A DNA stretch of 64,000 nt. Origin: Saccoglossus kowalevskii (Eukaryota; Hemichordata; Enteropneusta; Harrimaniidae). Shown one piece after another: positions 36,424 to 48,301 of the stretch (within the stretch, counting starts at the first letter, position 1; every line of letters starts with the position of its first letter). Where the stretch lies: assembly GCF_000003605.2 (NCBI RefSeq), contig NW_003107588.1, positions 314,195 through 378,194 of the forward strand, written 5' to 3'. Position numbers and translations under genes: made by a program. A model generated the notes under the pieces. That model saw nothing but the letters and a program-made list of their open reading frames with translations, was not told where the DNA came from and ran no database searches.

Positions 36424-39400
36424 ATGAAACTCCAGTGTGTGATAATAGTGGTGTTATTTGTGTCATCGACTTACGGTGTTGATTTAATACAGGTAAGGTT
36501 GCTATTCTGCTGGAATTGTTACACGTACTATGTTGACATCATTCAATTCTATGAACACATCTTGGATTGTTTATTTCTCGGTTAACTTTTGGCTCACCCA
36601 CAACAACTCATCATTTTTCATAGTTTACGTGCAGTTTAATCCCAAAGTCAACTTTGCAGTCCGGTTACATTACAGTAATAGATCGTTTTAGGGTAAAACA
36701 AATTCGCAAATGTCAAAACGGCAAAGAATTCTGCGTCTAGACTGGTCCCTCGCTGATGAAAGTATGGGCATATTGCGCCATGTTTTAAAAGACTTCATTG
36801 ATTACTTGTTATGTATACGGCGGAGTTTAAGATTCTGTTGTTTGTAAGATTATAAATAACCAAGTACCCGAATATATATCATATATGCTACATTAATGAG
36901 TTCAATCATGTTCGGGCTTTAGGTCATGATCTCCAGATTGTCACTTGGTTGTTTCTGGAGATTATCTACCTGTGGGGACATGACATTCGATGTTTATTGA
37001 ATTCTCTGCCAAATTATGTTAACAACATTCTTTATGGCTGATTTAAATATATAAATGAATATTCAAACCATTTAGTTTGTACATATTTTTTTCACCCCTT
37101 CTTTTATTTATTATGTAACATTTGATTTATTATTAGACCAGTGTTCAAGTGTAAAAAGCGCAGTCTAATTAAATATGTTATGTAGGCAACATAGAATTAA
37201 GTCTATTTGATCCAAAAGTAACAGAGATTTTTTTATTAAATACATACACAATTGCATTTCTACGTCATATCAAAATTATGTTGGAATAGATGTGTCGTTG
37301 TAAAGGTTAATTATATTACAAGAAAGATTTGCATTATACTTACGTCATAGTTACCAATATGAGACATTATCGGTCTATCCTCAATGTAAGACAATTTTAA
37401 CGAGTGTGGTTGGAAGGTGAATGTTTTAGTATACTATAATGGGAGCAGTATAACGAACATATGTTTCAATCAGGCATTATTAATGACAACATCATTGGCT
37501 ATCGGCAACAAGAACAATTAGAAATGTACACAGCGTGCGATGTTTATGATATGACACGAATATGACGTCAGATATTAAATACTTTTCTTATATATTTAAT
37601 TTCAGCTATCTGGGGAAAACGGTATGTTAACATGTTTTGAACTACTATTATTGTAATATTAGAAACGATGATGATCTGTCATGTCCATGGATATCATTGA
37701 CCAGATAGATGTGTTTGTGCGCTTACATGTTACGATCAGCCAGTATGAATATATGACATGGATGTAATATTATTAACAGAGAAATGCTAATAAAGCAAGC
37801 AAAATAAAGAAATCTCCAAATAAAAAAATTATGAATGTTGTTCGTTCATCCACAGATGTATGTGACCCCGTGAGCGGTATACGCTATAAGTTCTTCTATG
37901 AAAGCAAGAGCACATGGACTGTGGCGGTTGATGACTGTTTCGCCGATGGAGGGCAGCTAGCCACCGTCAACTATTTGGGACTGCACAAAAGGATCAGGAG
38001 ATACATCAACTCACAGCCGAATATTGTAAACCCGCTAGGGGATGGTTACTGGATTAACGGAAATGACAGAATGGCCGAAGGTTACCACGTCCTACTCGAT
38101 GGCGCGCCATTGACTTATACCGAGGGTTGGCATTCCGAGGAGGTCGGAGGTGTGAACATTACACAGCCCAACAACAATGTAGCAAGAGACTGTCACGGCC
38201 AGGATTGTTTGCAGTTATGGTGAGCTAGTTAAAAATTGTTTCCGTAATAGGAACGCATCTCAATTACTAAACATAAAATGGCGCTACTTCCGTTTCCGGT
38301 CAACATACATCAACTAATTGGCTTTCAAGTGTTCAAAACCTTTTGCACCCTGCACAGTCTCAAAGTGAAAAATCAAACAAAACATAACTAAATAGAAATA
38401 AACAAATGAAGTAAATACAAGTAAATCTTCCACCAGTTGAAAGCTCTTTGTTCAACAAAACAAAATAAAAAACACCTCGACTTACATTCACATTGGTATT
38501 TTTTATTTGACAGGCAAAGACCCAAGAATGTACCTGGAAAACTGCCATCTTGGAATTTAGACGATGAATATTGCTTTGAACTGAAATCATACCTTTGTGA
38601 ATATCCTGGTATGTATGGCTTAGCGAGCACTTCCGGTCAATGGACGACACTAAACGAGATAACTTCATAAATGTTTTTTTTTTCAAAATAAGCCAATTTT
38701 CTAGCAACGGACTGACCATAGTGTCACTCTCATGGTTCAAATCCGTATGTTAGTTTCGTGTCACCTTGACTCAAAATGGTGTGTAACGCCATAATGAGTC
38801 CTACTAAACTCCAGTAAGATGCGGGAAATGATCGTAGATATATTACATAGAAATACATGGAATATTTGTTGGATATATTCTCATTTAACACAAACCGGAA
38901 CAACGATTTGAATTTTTTGAAAATTTAAATTCTCAATATTGATGATTTATATCCTGGTCGGCCTGGTGGTATTTAAAATACGTGGATATATCAATTTGAA
39001 TTTAAATCCCGAATATTGAGGATTCTGTGATCATGCTCAGAGCGGACTAATCATCTTTTTCAGAACGACCGTCCGGTTTACGGCCGTCTTCGTTCACTAA
39101 TTAATCAATATATTGTTGACAAGGTATTTCCTCTTTAAAATACAAGCATAGAAGTGACTGTGTAATATTGCTGTATAAAAGACAATGTCTAGATGTTCAT
39201 TTTCGTTTAGGAGATGCAATATGTGTTTGGATAATCGTAGAACAACTTCACTTAGCATGATCATGGACGGACTGGAACCAAAAAACTGCCATGTACTTTC
39301 CGACTGGGGGCGGGGGCAATAGTGCTATACTGGTCTATTGTTTGTCATAACAGAACCCACACAACTATTTATGATTGTTTATTATTAGAACACTAATATT

Positions 39401-40322
39401 CAAGAACGACTAAACATCACTTGCGTATAACCATCGAGATATAAACACAGAGACCATCATATTAAACGTGGCCTCATGCACGAATAACGAATAAGGTGTT
39501 TATATCTTCCCAAAGCTAAATTTGTTATACATGAAACAACCGGAATGTTTATATACATATTTCAATTCAATTTGTTCCAATTCAAAATTTCTTTTCCGTG
39601 TCTGCCTGAAGTCAATAGTAATGAAAATGGCATTGACTGACTTTTAAACGGATAGTATAAAGTGCAAATCAATAAATCGAAGAAACACTTCAGTCTAAAA
39701 ACCAGTAGATTGACAAAGACAATAAAACATATATGTGCGTCACTCACGTCAATTTTATTGAAATTATTTAGAGGGGAATGTATATGAGTTTCTAAATATA
39801 CCTCACGTGCAAATAGCTCCCGAGATCTCGCTGGGAGCGAGCGTACTGCGAGAATTGTTTTCTCCCGCGAAGAATGTTCCATTATCACCCGTCATCGTGC
39901 CCTTTGTTTCAAATAACCTGGTTACTTATATCAGAGGTACGATAAACATCATTACGGGAGTGAAACTATCTTACGACCAAAAGCAGGTCTCGCGAATCTC
40001 TATTTTGATGGCTATTTGTAAAAAAGGTCCACTAATAAGGATATCTAAATTTCCTAAAAAAATGGAATTAACGTTCTGTGCCTGACATCACATGCTTTTG
40101 TGATTGATGTACGACCATATGACCCACGACGTATGGATATTTCACTAATACTTATTATTCATATCTCACTGTGTCGGTATAAGCAGAATACAGGCTAATG
40201 TATAGTAGCAATAAATCATATATTCAAATGGTTTTATTTAAAAATATAACGCGTACAGTGGAGACCAAAGCATATTTACTGACTTTTACGTTTTTTTTGT
40301 ATTTACAGGGACGGCGTGTTAA
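36424..40322 (+). CDS. CTL-2, secreted C-type lectin-domain protein
   Basis: Coding exons: 36424-36492 (signal peptide starting MKLQCVIIVVLFVSSTYG), 37606-37621 (16-bp microexon, LSGEN), 37856-38219, 38514-38608 and 40309-40322 (185 residues). The CTLD has VCDPVSGIRYKFF, GGQLATVNY, LHKRIRRYIN, GYWINGNDR, an NIT glycosylation sequon just before QPNNNV, CHGQDCLQLW, and then LDDEYC and SYLCEYP. The last exon encodes only GTAC before the stop. WINGNDR replaces the W(I/F)GL(N/S)DR of the paralogs, so the conserved loop is altered. The sixth-exon intron (38609-40308) carries a MITE. The start is the first ATG in the signal exon downstream of the acceptor at 36396. A possible ATTAAA polyadenylation signal is at 40468. 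Confidence 0.88.
39811..40017. mobile_element. MITE-like element, fourth family member
   Basis: A 207-bp relative in CTL-2 intron 5. The left end is AAATAGCTCCCGAGATCTCG, and the interior CCGTCATCG..TTTGTTTC matches the 2251-2472 copy. The right end, GGTCTCGCG..GATGGCTATTT, is a weak reverse complement. A 92-codon ORF over it is incidental. Confidence 0.6.
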
Positions 40323-41234
40323 AGCGTGAAACCCACCCAAGAATTGACAAGCCGTCGAATGATGAACTGCCTAGCAACGGAAACGCACTATATAATTTCA
40401 AATTAGAACCCACCATATCGATACGATTATTTCAATCACTGTAAATTTCAACCTTCAGTATTGTCCAATTAAATCATGCCTTGTTGAAAACAATCCAGTC
40501 TGTGTGTTATTCATTTCCGTATTTAATTCTAACTTAGGATAATAATTTAAGCGATAATCACTTGAAAACATCCGTTCGCAGTGTCTATAAACAACCTACA
40601 CGGAATAAGGCTGAGTGAAGGGTCATCATAAAATGTTTGATGTAGTCGCACCCAAGGTCGGTGCATGTTATTACCATAGTTGATTGCTCGAATAAAGTCA
40701 ACATTTGTGGCCATCTCAATTCTCCATGGATAATGTTCCGACTCCCATACACTGCGTACAGAGTGTCGAATATTTCATTCCTGGCTTCCATTCACACTTT
40801 GGTAGTGAGAAGTAATAGTAGGTAAAGAATACAACAAGGCCTCGTAGTCTAGAGAATCAATTGTGCTCTTTACACCAAAACATATGGGATTAGGACTCCA
40901 AAACAAATTTTTATTTACGTTAAAAATAGCGCAAAAACAATAAATAAAAATGAAATGGATCCTTTGTAAAGAATCTAAATACATGCCAAACCCTTTGCAA
41001 AAATACCTAAACAATCCGTATATTTATTGTATTTTATTCAAATTGTAGAAACAATACAAGAAAACAATTAAACAGAAAAAATGAAAGAAGTGAAAGCCAG
41101 CCAAATAAGAAACCTTGACAATCTTAAAGTCGACATTTTTGGGGAATACGCTGGGTTTTCAATAAATTATTAAACTCGAGTGACAATAACAAGGGTGATA
41201 CAAATTTGGATCTGAATGAAAAAATAATTGCAGT

Positions 41235-41640
41235 ATTGAGGAGTTGGACAGTCCAATAACAAAACGGGAAATACAAAAAGCAACAAACATGAAAAATAAT
41301 AAAGCATCCACAGAAGATAAAGTAAGTTTTACCTGAAAGATGCCATTATTAATTTATTTAATACTCTTTATTCGTCGCAATGCTTCACACAATCTTGGAC
41401 TACTAGTATAGCAGTTCCAATACATAAATTATATTCCAAATTTAACCCATTCAATTATACGGGAATCACCATCTCAATTTGTCTTGGAAAACTATTTATA
41501 AGTAAAAATACTAAATAAAAGATTAACAAATTTCCTGTACACTCCCAAATTACCGAATTTTGCTTAAAATTAAACCATCGCACATTGGACAACGTATTTA
41601 TCTTGAATAAACATCTGTATCAGGACGAACCACAGGAAGT
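41235..41640 (+). mobile_element. LINE reverse-transcriptase fragment 1 (dead)
   Basis: Broken + strand translation shows ELDSPITKREIQKATNMKNN with KAS, then a region resembling the NY.GI(S/T)I...LGKLF block and HRTLDNVFILN, in the order expected for the fingers of a non-LTR reverse transcriptase. Several stops and frame changes interrupt it. Confidence 0.6.
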
Positions 41641-41739
41641 TAAAAATAACAAAATATCAAAACAGAAGTAGAACAAATCAATGTTGTAGAACATTGTTGT
41701 AGAATCATTTGTCAAATTATTCACTTTACTCAAAATATC

Positions 41740-42320
41740 AATTCGCATATCGTCATATTCACAGTACAGAAACAGCCTTATTGAAAGCTCAAAATGATGT
41801 GATAGTATCTTTAGACACTCATTGTGATTTAATTTTAGTTTTATTAGAACTGAGTTCTGCCTTTTTATACGAGTGATCGCACCATACTACTAGAACGATC
41901 ACAGACTAGCTACGGGGTTAAGGGTGTTGCTTTAAATTGGTTTTCATAGTATTTAAAAGGAAGAACATATTGTGTTAGTAATGATGGTGTATCATCGGAA
42001 CCATGTGAACTGTTGTATGGTGTGCCACAGAGCAATGTATTAGGCCAAATTCCTTTTACTCTCTATTGTTCTCCTTTGGAAGATATCATGAGGAAACATT
42101 TGTTGAATTTCATGATGTATGCCGATGATACACAATTATATGCCACGTGTAAAAACGCTGAAATGTCTAGACCTGTGATTGAGACGTGCATTGATGTAAT
42201 ACGGGAATGGATGGTGTCAATCAGGTTGATTTTGAATGACAGGAAAACTGAAGTGATACACAAGATGAATTTATGCATGCTTTGCGGACCTTGCGTTACA
42301 CAAAAATATAAATATTAAAA
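41740..42320 (+). mobile_element. LINE reverse-transcriptase fragment 2 (CR1/L2-like, dead)
   Basis: Following fragment 1 in the same orientation are TETALLKAQNDV-like text, a degenerate D-(L)-S-(A)-AF block, SYGVKGVALNWF, YLKGR, GVPQSNVLGQIPFTLYCSPL and the catalytic MYADDTQLY (YADD box). A 101-codon frame (42013-42318) stays open over the YADD part, while the upstream part has stops. The first block here repeats ground that fragment 1 should already have passed, so two different elements are probably juxtaposed. Confidence 0.75.
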
Positions 42321-45215
42321 ATTGGGTTACGGGCAATATGTATAAAACATATGTACAGTAATTTTAATGAATCCAATAACACGCATAAGACGTTCTTGTA
42401 TTAGAAGATTCTGTTTGACATGACAAAGATAAGCATTGACAGAGACATCTAACAATAATGACAAGTGTGGTAGCCTAATTGTAAAATGTTTTTACGTTTT
42501 ACGCTCGGTTTTCCCAAATTAAGTTCTCATTCAATGAAACTCCAATACATTTGACGCTACAGACATCTTAAATGTACCCACTGCTGCAAATTGTTCTGCC
42601 TTGAACATAAAAATACTATTTCTACCGGTGAGTTTGTTTATATCGCACCACTGAATGATTTCTTCTCAAAATATGAATATATTTTAATCATCAGAAAACA
42701 ATTAAATAAGAGTAGGGATTCAAGAATATCATTAATGTGAATAATAAAGCAAAATTTATTCAGGATTAAATCGTGGATCACTCTGCACGTGATAGAGAGT
42801 TCCAATTGTTTGTATACATACTGCCTGTATCGAATACTTTCGAAAAATAAATAAATACCTCAACATTGTTCTTATTGTCATTATTCATATAATGCATTAA
42901 AAACGTAATGACAGTGGAGTTAGATTTTGCAACTATAATGTGTGGTAAAGCCGTGTTGGTGACCGTATAATATATTGAATTTATCGAAACATTGTTCCAA
43001 CAAATCTACCAATGCTAGGCAATATTGACTTGTTTCCTGAGTTTATTTAAATTACTTGCTTTTGTAAACTGACAGCACATTGGCAATTACTAATGCATAT
43101 TACGGATAGCCTAATGGGTCATGGGTCATTTCTGGTAATAACAAGTTAAATCTTAGACAGAATGTATATAAATGTACACACTGTGATTGTGACTGTGTGA
43201 TAGGGCGATTTAGGATTTTAGGAATTGCAAAGAAAGTTTAAATTTGACCGGTATTTTCTTTGTTTAATTGCTTGAAATGAATAAAAATAACATACCAATT
43301 TAAATTTGCATTATAAGTGATTTTCAAAAAATTGTACTAATAATGTTTATGGAAATTGTGTTCTTATGCGAGGTATTTAATGGTATGAGTACATCTATGC
43401 AGGAATTATAATTGGTTGGCACTTCTTGTAAATTACTTTGGCTTTGAATTTCACATACCCATGTCATAATAAATATATATAACTAAGAACCCCAAAACAA
43501 AGTGCCATCTTAGAGAGTTTAACTTCAAAATGTTTTATAGATTTTATACAAACTTTGCCTTTATGTGTAAAAAACAAACACAATTTATTTACCCGTATAA
43601 TTAATTATTTACTCGCAAATCGCCCACGCTTACATAGAAAATATTAAAACGTTTTTATCAAAGGGTTTTTGAAGATAGTGTGCGTTTTCCCATGCAAATT
43701 ACATTTTTAGTGTATTTCCATTTGTATGTGTCGTATATGTTCTGTAGTTGGCGATGTTCTGTTAGTCTAGATGATGTTCTGTTAGTCTAATTGGAGAGTG
43801 TGGTAATACAATGTTCTGTTTTCATGATTAGAACATTATCAATATCTATAATAATATCACCACCAACTAACAAGCATACATCGTATTCACTTTTAATTTT
43901 TTAAGTAGATTCTGAATTTATGTGGTCTGAAAATAACTACTATGAGAATATAATGTATTCCGTTTTAGCGACTTTAGAATGATCTAATGCATGATTTGTA
44001 CGTACATATATACCCACCATCCTCTTCGACTAGCGTGCCTAGGTTCTGGTGAATAGTTTGGTATACTATGTTTTACCTTTTAATATATTTATTATTACTC
44101 TTCTAAATCTCTGTATGATTTGAAAAAGTACAAAATAGAAAAAAAGGCTGTTTTGGTTGCCAAATGATTCATTGGAACGAAATAATGTGTATATTGTACA
44201 GTTATATAACAGTGGGCATTCCAATCTGTGTGCACTATTAATCATCATTTTTAAAAATGTTCTAAAATAAATAACCACGTCATTATATCGAGCGATTTTT
44301 GTAATATCGAACTATATTTATATGAGCAGTTTCATTTGATTTTCGAAAGAGATTCGTACCTCTACGTGTTTACATAATCTATAGTTAGTTGCATTCTGTT
44401 GGCAGTAAAAGTAGGTACCATGTAGATGTAGTAAGGCTCTCGTTGTTGTACATTTGACGTTTTCACCTGAAGCCTAGTTTATCAATTGTTGTGGCATTTA
44501 TTTTACTCTGCCTTCTATATGTTGTTGCGTATCTTCCTGCTAAAACAATTGACAATATTTAGGTGTTCATTTGTTTTCTTGCCTATTCTATGTATTGCAT
44601 GTCTCTCTCATTCACTTCTGAGTGGATTGATTCAAACAAATAAAGACTTTCAATAATTATAGAAATAGAGATGAAAGATCCCCGAGATTGGCAATTATAT
44701 ATACATGCACTTTCGAAAAATATATTACGCATAAAATAATTCACCTGTTCACAATCTGCGACATTCGGGTTATTGTAAATACGCACTATGGATTCCAACG
44801 AAATTGCGATTAGATCTGATCGATTCCTGGAACATTCCATTCGTTTCACTGAGGGTGGTGATAATCATATTTTAATTTGGATCTGCTAAGTTGAATACAA
44901 CTTCCATATTTTCGAATTACGTAATCACGATTCTATTCACAAATCTATTTTGGAAATTGAAAAGGCTTCCAACAATGTTAATTAAGCCGAATTCTTAATA
45001 CCCCACTTAAACCAATCATTGTTTGCTTATCTCGAGGCCCCGGTAGGGAGATCAACACCAAACAGAATACAAACATCAAGTTTATTACCATAAGGATAAA
45101 CATCGTTTAGCCAACCTTCAACATATGAGAAAAAAGGTAAATTCTCCTTTTCTTTATGGAACAATAGATAAATTCAGTTTTACATTTCAATATCTAATCT
45201 GCAATTCAATGAGTC
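42321..45215. other. Intergenic spacer CTL-2 / CTL-3
   Basis: I see no gene. There is a small tandem duplication GATGTTCTGTTAGTCTA (about 43752-43790). ORFs are short and without motifs. Confidence 0.5.
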
Positions 45216-45222
45216 GTAGCTC

Positions 45223-45343
45223 GTCACAAGTAGCGACGTGGCCCCGTCGACGTGGCACGGAATATCCCTTTAAATAAGATTTACTGCTAAAGGTAGTTTC
45301 ACAATACTTCAGGAGATAAGCACTCCTCCCGCAATCTCTAACG
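45223..45343 (+). promoter_or_regulatory. CTL-3 promoter block and noncoding first exon
   Basis: GTCACAAG (45223), ACGTGG (45236), ACGTGG (45250) and CCCTTTAAATA (45266) have the same relative distances as in CTL-1 (13, 14 and 16 bp). The exon ends CTCTAACG at the donor GTGAGT (45344), close to CTCTGAACG of CTL-1. It joins the acceptor ATATTCAG before 45988. Confidence 0.65.
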
Positions 45344-46015
45344 GTGAGTAGTATGATTTATACTTCTGTGGTGCATATTAGTCAAAACGCTGTGATTCTT
45401 TTGGACAAACGCTATCAACGGTTGCAAAAAATGTACTTGTGTGTGTTGATTTAAAGTCTTGGCAACCTATTCGATGTACATTGTGTATGCGCCTTTATCA
45501 TTGCCAACAACATCTTTCAAACGTAATTTGTTAAAAACGTAAAACAATCAGAGAATAATTACGAATTAGATTAGTAATATTAACAAAAATGGTGTTTCTG
45601 ATGCTGCATTGTTGAAATCACAGTTGCATCACGCGAAAGGGCACGATTATTGTTGCCATAGATACATTTCACTGATTTCAACAATTACTCTTTGTGCTCA
45701 AAGTAACTATTTAAAACATATGTTTCATACATACATACATAGCGTACTCATATGCGGAAGTCGATTATATTTGGCTGACGGAACTTTACATGCATCATGA
45801 TTGTTTATAATTCGTAAATCATGGCATAAAATGAAATATCGAACATATTAGCACTTGTACAATTACCTGAATATTATCACATTTGTCCAATTATAACATA
45901 GCGCAGAATATCGCGATAACGTTGAGTGAATGCTTATGGTTGATTATAATCGAATTCACGTATGTACTTATTATTTATTATATTCAGACTTACTGAACAC
46001 GTCGATATAGTAACC

Positions 46016-47967
46016 ATGAAGTCTGTCGTAATATCCTTAGCCATGCTGTGCACGTCGGTCTATGCCACAGTGGATTTCTACCAGGTGGGTGTGGTGTCGT
46101 TGCCATGGTATTATTATTAATATACCACTCAGCAATATCGAAATAATCACTCAATGAAGTATAACAATAAATCACTGAGCCATAACAGAATATTTATTTT
46201 ACTAAATAACAGTGTATACATTTGCTGGATTTGAGTGTCATCCATAGTATACACGGTACAACTACAAACATTATGCATTCAATATTGCACCATTCATGTG
46301 TCTATTCGCGTATATTGTGTCTATTCGCGTATATGGTTGATCTTGATATCGTGTTTTAATTATTAAATATAGTTATTATAGTGTTAAAAAATGTTGTTTT
46401 CATTGTAAAGATAATATTTGTTAATTATTTTCTTTACTATTTTTCAATTGTTGCTAGGTTGGTGGTCCAGCGGGTAAGTCAAGTTTATCCAATCATTTAA
46501 CACTTTCATGTCGTCATTCACCGGCGACCACGTTTGCAGACAATTAATAGTTTGATAATCCAAAAATTTCTCAATCGTTGTTAATGACCCACATAATCGA
46601 TATAGAGGAAACATAACAGAAATAATAGTATTCCTTAGAGATAGTCATTGTTCACAGGATACTCGCGCATAGTCAAAGCGTTCAAAACGTTAGAGACGTG
46701 AAATATAATGACTGGTGCCAAATTAACGTGACTTATTTTAATCTCATAGAAGTATGTGATCCTTCAAATGGCATGCGGTACAAGTTCTTCTACGACTTGA
46801 AATATACCTGGTTAGCAGCCAAGGACGCATGCGCACTCGACTCTGGGGTATTGGCTAAAATCGACGATTCGGACTTACATAAGCGATTCCGAAGATATAT
46901 CAACTCAGAAAATGATATAAAGAATCCTATGGGTGGTGGTTACTGGTTCGGACTTAATGACAGACTGGTGGAAGGCTCATTTGTGTTTATCGATGATACT
47001 CCTTTATCTTATGACGGGTGGAGTTCTAGGAAGGTTGGAAAAAAAACCGTCACACAGCCAAATAACAATGTTCAGAAAGACTGCCACGGACAGGACTGTG
47101 GTCAATTATGGTGAGTTCACGTGGGTGTTCCTATAATAACAGATACATTAAACAAGTACAGTACAAGCCATTCTGTGCATTTGACAATACATCGTGAACA
47201 CGAACTGATGAGAAATGCGTTGGGTTGATTTTCTAGAATTAGAAACACTAGCGTTCATACAAATAATTTTGTTTCAATCGATGACATCAGAAACTTCGTT
47301 TTAGTGTTACAGGCAGATATAGTCGATCATTTTCAAAATATTGATATATGTAAAAATATCTATTCACTAATGACAATGATGAGTGTAATGATAATGGCAA
47401 GTCAATTGTTTCACGCACCCATTGTCGCATTTGAATATTGTCAATGTCAAGGAAATTACACCCTATTGTTCGGAAATTCTTTTTAAAGAACTGTGCATAT
47501 AAAATGTTTCACGATTATGTAATACGTCAAGATTGTTTGTTCACAATTTTTATATGAAAGGGTTAAATAATTTATTTCCTGTCTATTAGGCAATTCCCGA
47601 AAAAGCGAAATAAGAACGCCACATGGCATTTTGATGATGCATACTGTTTGGATAAGAAATCTTTCATCTGTATGTACGAAAATGGTGAGTAATAATTATA
47701 TTTTGTAAATAACAGCAGGTTTGTTGCTTAACGGTAAAAAACAGCCCAACGAGTACACGGATTAAACATTACGTACTACAATAAATAGCGTTTCTTCCCT
47801 GATCTAGTACATTGCACGACAAGTACACCATATCAGTGTGTGGCTACATCGCAGTAAATTTGTGAATGTATCATGTAGTTATTTTAGTTTGCCGCTGTGT
47901 CGTGTCGTTCTTTACGTTGTGCTGACACCTATGTTTTGTTCTCGTTACAGGATGTTCAGACGAATAG
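46016..47967 (+). CDS. CTL-3, secreted C-type lectin-domain protein
   Basis: Coding exons: 46016-46084 (signal peptide starting MKSVVISLAMLCTSVYA), 46458-46473 (16-bp microexon, VGGPA), 46750-47110, 47590-47684 and 47951-47967 (185 residues). Motifs are VCDPSNGMRYKFF, LHKRFRRYIN, GYWFGLNDR, VTQPNNNV, CHGQDCGQLW, FDDAYC and SFICMY. The tail is GCSDE. The CTLD exon is one codon shorter than in CTL-1 and CTL-2. GG.LATVNY is altered to SGVLAKIDD, and the following loop diverges. This is the most compact gene of the cluster, at about 2.7 kb including its first exon. Seven cysteines are in the mature part. An AATAAA is at 48296. The role is inferred as secreted carbohydrate or surface recognition. 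Confidence 0.9.
47111..47470 (+). other. Conserved intron block (CTL-3 copy)
   Basis: Partner of 26301-26495 in CTL-1, with the same donor-proximal 150 bp and a downstream GGAAATTACACCCTATTGTT island. The two islands are separated here by about 190 bp of extra sequence. Confidence 0.8.
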
Positions 47968-48301
47968 ACAACGTCTCTAGTTTCATCACTGCACTGTTAA
48001 ACACCACCCTACTAGCACGTAACCAGCTGCACGTGACCAGCTGCTAACCTCATCCTACAGTGGACACTCAACACAGTTGCAATGATATAGAGACATTTTC
48101 TGCGCTACTTAGTGTAATATCATATCTTGCATTCTTACTATTAAATCCTACATCATCCCAGCTGGATCTGATAAATAACTTGTGTCACGTGTATATTGTT
48201 CTTGGCTGCTTCTCTGTCTGATTGGCTCATCTACATCCGCTTCACAGTTATCTCAGTTAGTAGATTATCGGTGATATATTTCTAGAACCGTTTAAAATAA
48301 A

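Noticed and set aside
38360-38740. A minus-strand ORF of 126 codons over a lectin exon
   Set aside because: It is antisense to the CTL-2 exon at 38514-38608 and has no motif of its own.
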